Assembly (NCBI GenBank): GCA_944320595.1
Contig: CALUIB010000014.1
Location: 1 to 64,000 of the forward strand
Direction: 5' to 3'
DNA length: 64,000 bases
From: an uncultured Muribaculaceae bacterium
Lineage (GTDB): Bacteria; Bacteroidota; Bacteroidia; Bacteroidales; Muribaculaceae
Below the pieces are notes generated by a model. The model did not search any database and had not been told where the DNA came from. It saw only the letters and a program-made list of their open reading frames with translations. Positions 63,123 through 64,000 of this stretch are shown one piece after another. A program made the translations under genes and the position numbers. Each line of letters begins with the position of its first letter. Position 1 is the first letter of the stretch.

Positions 63123-63992
63123 TCATTTCAGTTTTTTCAGAATTATGTCATTTTCAAGGTCTGAGATGTTGTAAAGATGTTCCAATACATCAAAAGTTTC
63201 TTTTAGATTGTTTTTGGCTTTGCGCCAACCATATCCATCTGTGAACCATGCAAACTTGAAATACCCTAGGTCTTTAGTTTCCAAAGTGATGGTTTTATAG
63301 CTACGGGCTGTTTCATTCAATTTGGAACCACCGCTGGTATAAAAGTTGGTTTCTATTCCATAAACGGTATTTTCTCCTTTTACAACAAAGTCAAATCTTT
63401 TTTCAGCCCCACCATTATTTGAAATAGAGGATAAATCTATGCCCCATTTAGTTTCTATCTCATGTATATACATTTCTTTGAAATATGAAACACCTTTCAC
63501 AAGTCCCGCCTTATTCAGATAACTTTCCACAAGATTTTCCATTAGATGGCCTCCTCTATTTTTTCGGCCATTGGAATCGAGACCAGTTTCTATGCCTGTC
63601 ACATAATCTACAAGATTGTTGACAATATGATTTTCCATTAAATCAAATAAACCTGTTTTACGCATGAATTTGGCATATTCCTCATTCGAGCAATTAGGCT
63701 TGTCAAAGTGGAAATCAATCTGACCTTCTTCATCCATCGCCATAATATCAAGTTCACGCTTGGCCAAAAGAATTGGTATGCAGCTTAATGTCTCGGGATA
63801 TTGCATCAAGATGCTTTTAAATTCATTTTCAATATTCTTTGAGCCAATAAGAGAGTTTAAAATATTTAGTGGAATTTTTATGGCATTTACATTGTTGAAC
63901 ACCTTGTTGAAATCAACATAATATTTGTAATCGGCTATAGAAGGCCTGAATTTGGCAAGCCAATCATTAAAATCTCTCATATTAATAAGCAT
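63123..63992 (-). CDS. DpnII-family type II restriction endonuclease (GATC)
   Basis: A 289-residue endonuclease. GLDSNGRKNRGGHLMENLVESYL and YGIETNFYTSGGSKLNETARSY are characteristic of the DpnII/MboI family; the ExK-like active site is most likely in the latter segment. The family cuts unmethylated GATC. The start at 63992 fits a TAATG stop/start overlap with an upstream gene beyond the window edge (63990-63994), most likely the main Dam-type methylase (DpnM). The gene is AT-rich compared with leuS, consistent with horizontal gain. Confidence 0.9.
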   Translation of the reverse strand: MLINMRDFNDWLAKFRPSIADYKYYVDFNKVFNNVNAIKIPLNILNSLIGSKNIENEFKSILMQYPETLSCIPILLAKRELDIMAMDEEGQIDFHFDKPNCSNEEYAKFMRKTGLFDLMENHIVNNLVDYVTGIETGLDSNGRKNRGGHLMENLVESYLNKAGLVKGVSYFKEMYIHEIETKWGIDLSSISNNGGAEKRFDFVVKGENTVYGIETNFYTSGGSKLNETARSYKTITLETKDLGYFKFAWFTDGYGWRKAKNNLKETFDVLEHLYNISDLENDIILKKLK

Positions 63993-64000
63993 TAGTAATG

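Noticed and set aside
1-64000. CRISPR array, rRNA, tRNA, insertion sequence with transposase
   Set aside because: None recognised by reading; the only recombinase is the tyrosine recombinase at 51780-52718.

Overview
The window looks like a chromosome segment from a Bacteroidales bacterium, perhaps Muribaculaceae or a relative; the family assignment is a guess. Supporting this are the Bacteroidetes-type promoters (TAnnTTTG at -7, sometimes with TTG or TTTG about 20 bases upstream), the MurF-alanine racemase fusion, GSCFA, DUF4254 and GH3-like proteins, an LptE-type lipoprotein, many exported lipoproteins, and the ATGA stop/start overlaps. Most genes are GC-rich housekeeping genes. Three stretches are AT-richer and look acquired or recently rearranged: about 14.6-19.5 kb, 23.4-23.9 kb and 61.7-64.0 kb.

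Layout. 0.3-3 kb: LytTR membrane regulator, MATE exporter, small lipoprotein. 3-4.5 kb: asparaginase and a broken surface-protein gene. 4.6-8.4 kb: operon of acyltransferase, sigma-54 activator, LptE, a helical protein and SecG. 8.6-10.9 kb: EttA and peptide deformylase. 11-19.5 kb: accessory cluster on the minus strand (papain-like protease lipoprotein, four related exported proteins, O-antigen-ligase/TPR protein, transglutaminase-like lipoprotein). 19.9-24.4 kb: GSCFA, MurF-Alr, the scar of a lost restriction-modification system, a lipoprotein, then a candidate small RNA. 24.9-36.9 kb: alkaline phosphatase, GH3, LTA-synthase-like enzyme, DapB, signal peptidase I, WbqC, aldose epimerase, fucosyltransferase-like protein, TPR protein, LpxA. 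36.9-42.7 kb: RND efflux operon. 43-49 kb: IspH, Cmk and a set of exported or lipoprotein genes. 49.8-61.6 kb: cupin, Frr, PyrH, tyrosine recombinase, AroQ, DUF4254 + heptosyltransferase, AraC membrane regulator, RNA methyltransferase, NadA, LeuS. 61.7-64 kb: DpnII-like restriction-modification genes running off the right edge.

Main discovery. The 14.6-19.5 kb cluster is a decaying tandem array. The ancestral unit was protease - exported ~215-residue protein - start of the ligase gene. Reading 5' to 3' on the minus strand: intact protease (17970-19487), two exported paralogs, a fragment of the ligase gene start, an internally deleted protease copy (16067-16387), a third paralog, another ligase-start fragment, a protease remnant of only about 12 codons (15273-15310), a fourth paralog, then the intact ligase and transglutaminase genes. 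Loss of protease copies while the small exported genes are kept resembles effector/immunity or protease/inhibitor arrays. The function is unproven.

Four possible non-coding RNAs are proposed from promoter, terminator or folding signals: 19721-19785, 24574-24768, 33976-34215 (minus) and 49161-49295 (minus). No tRNA, rRNA or CRISPR array was recognised.
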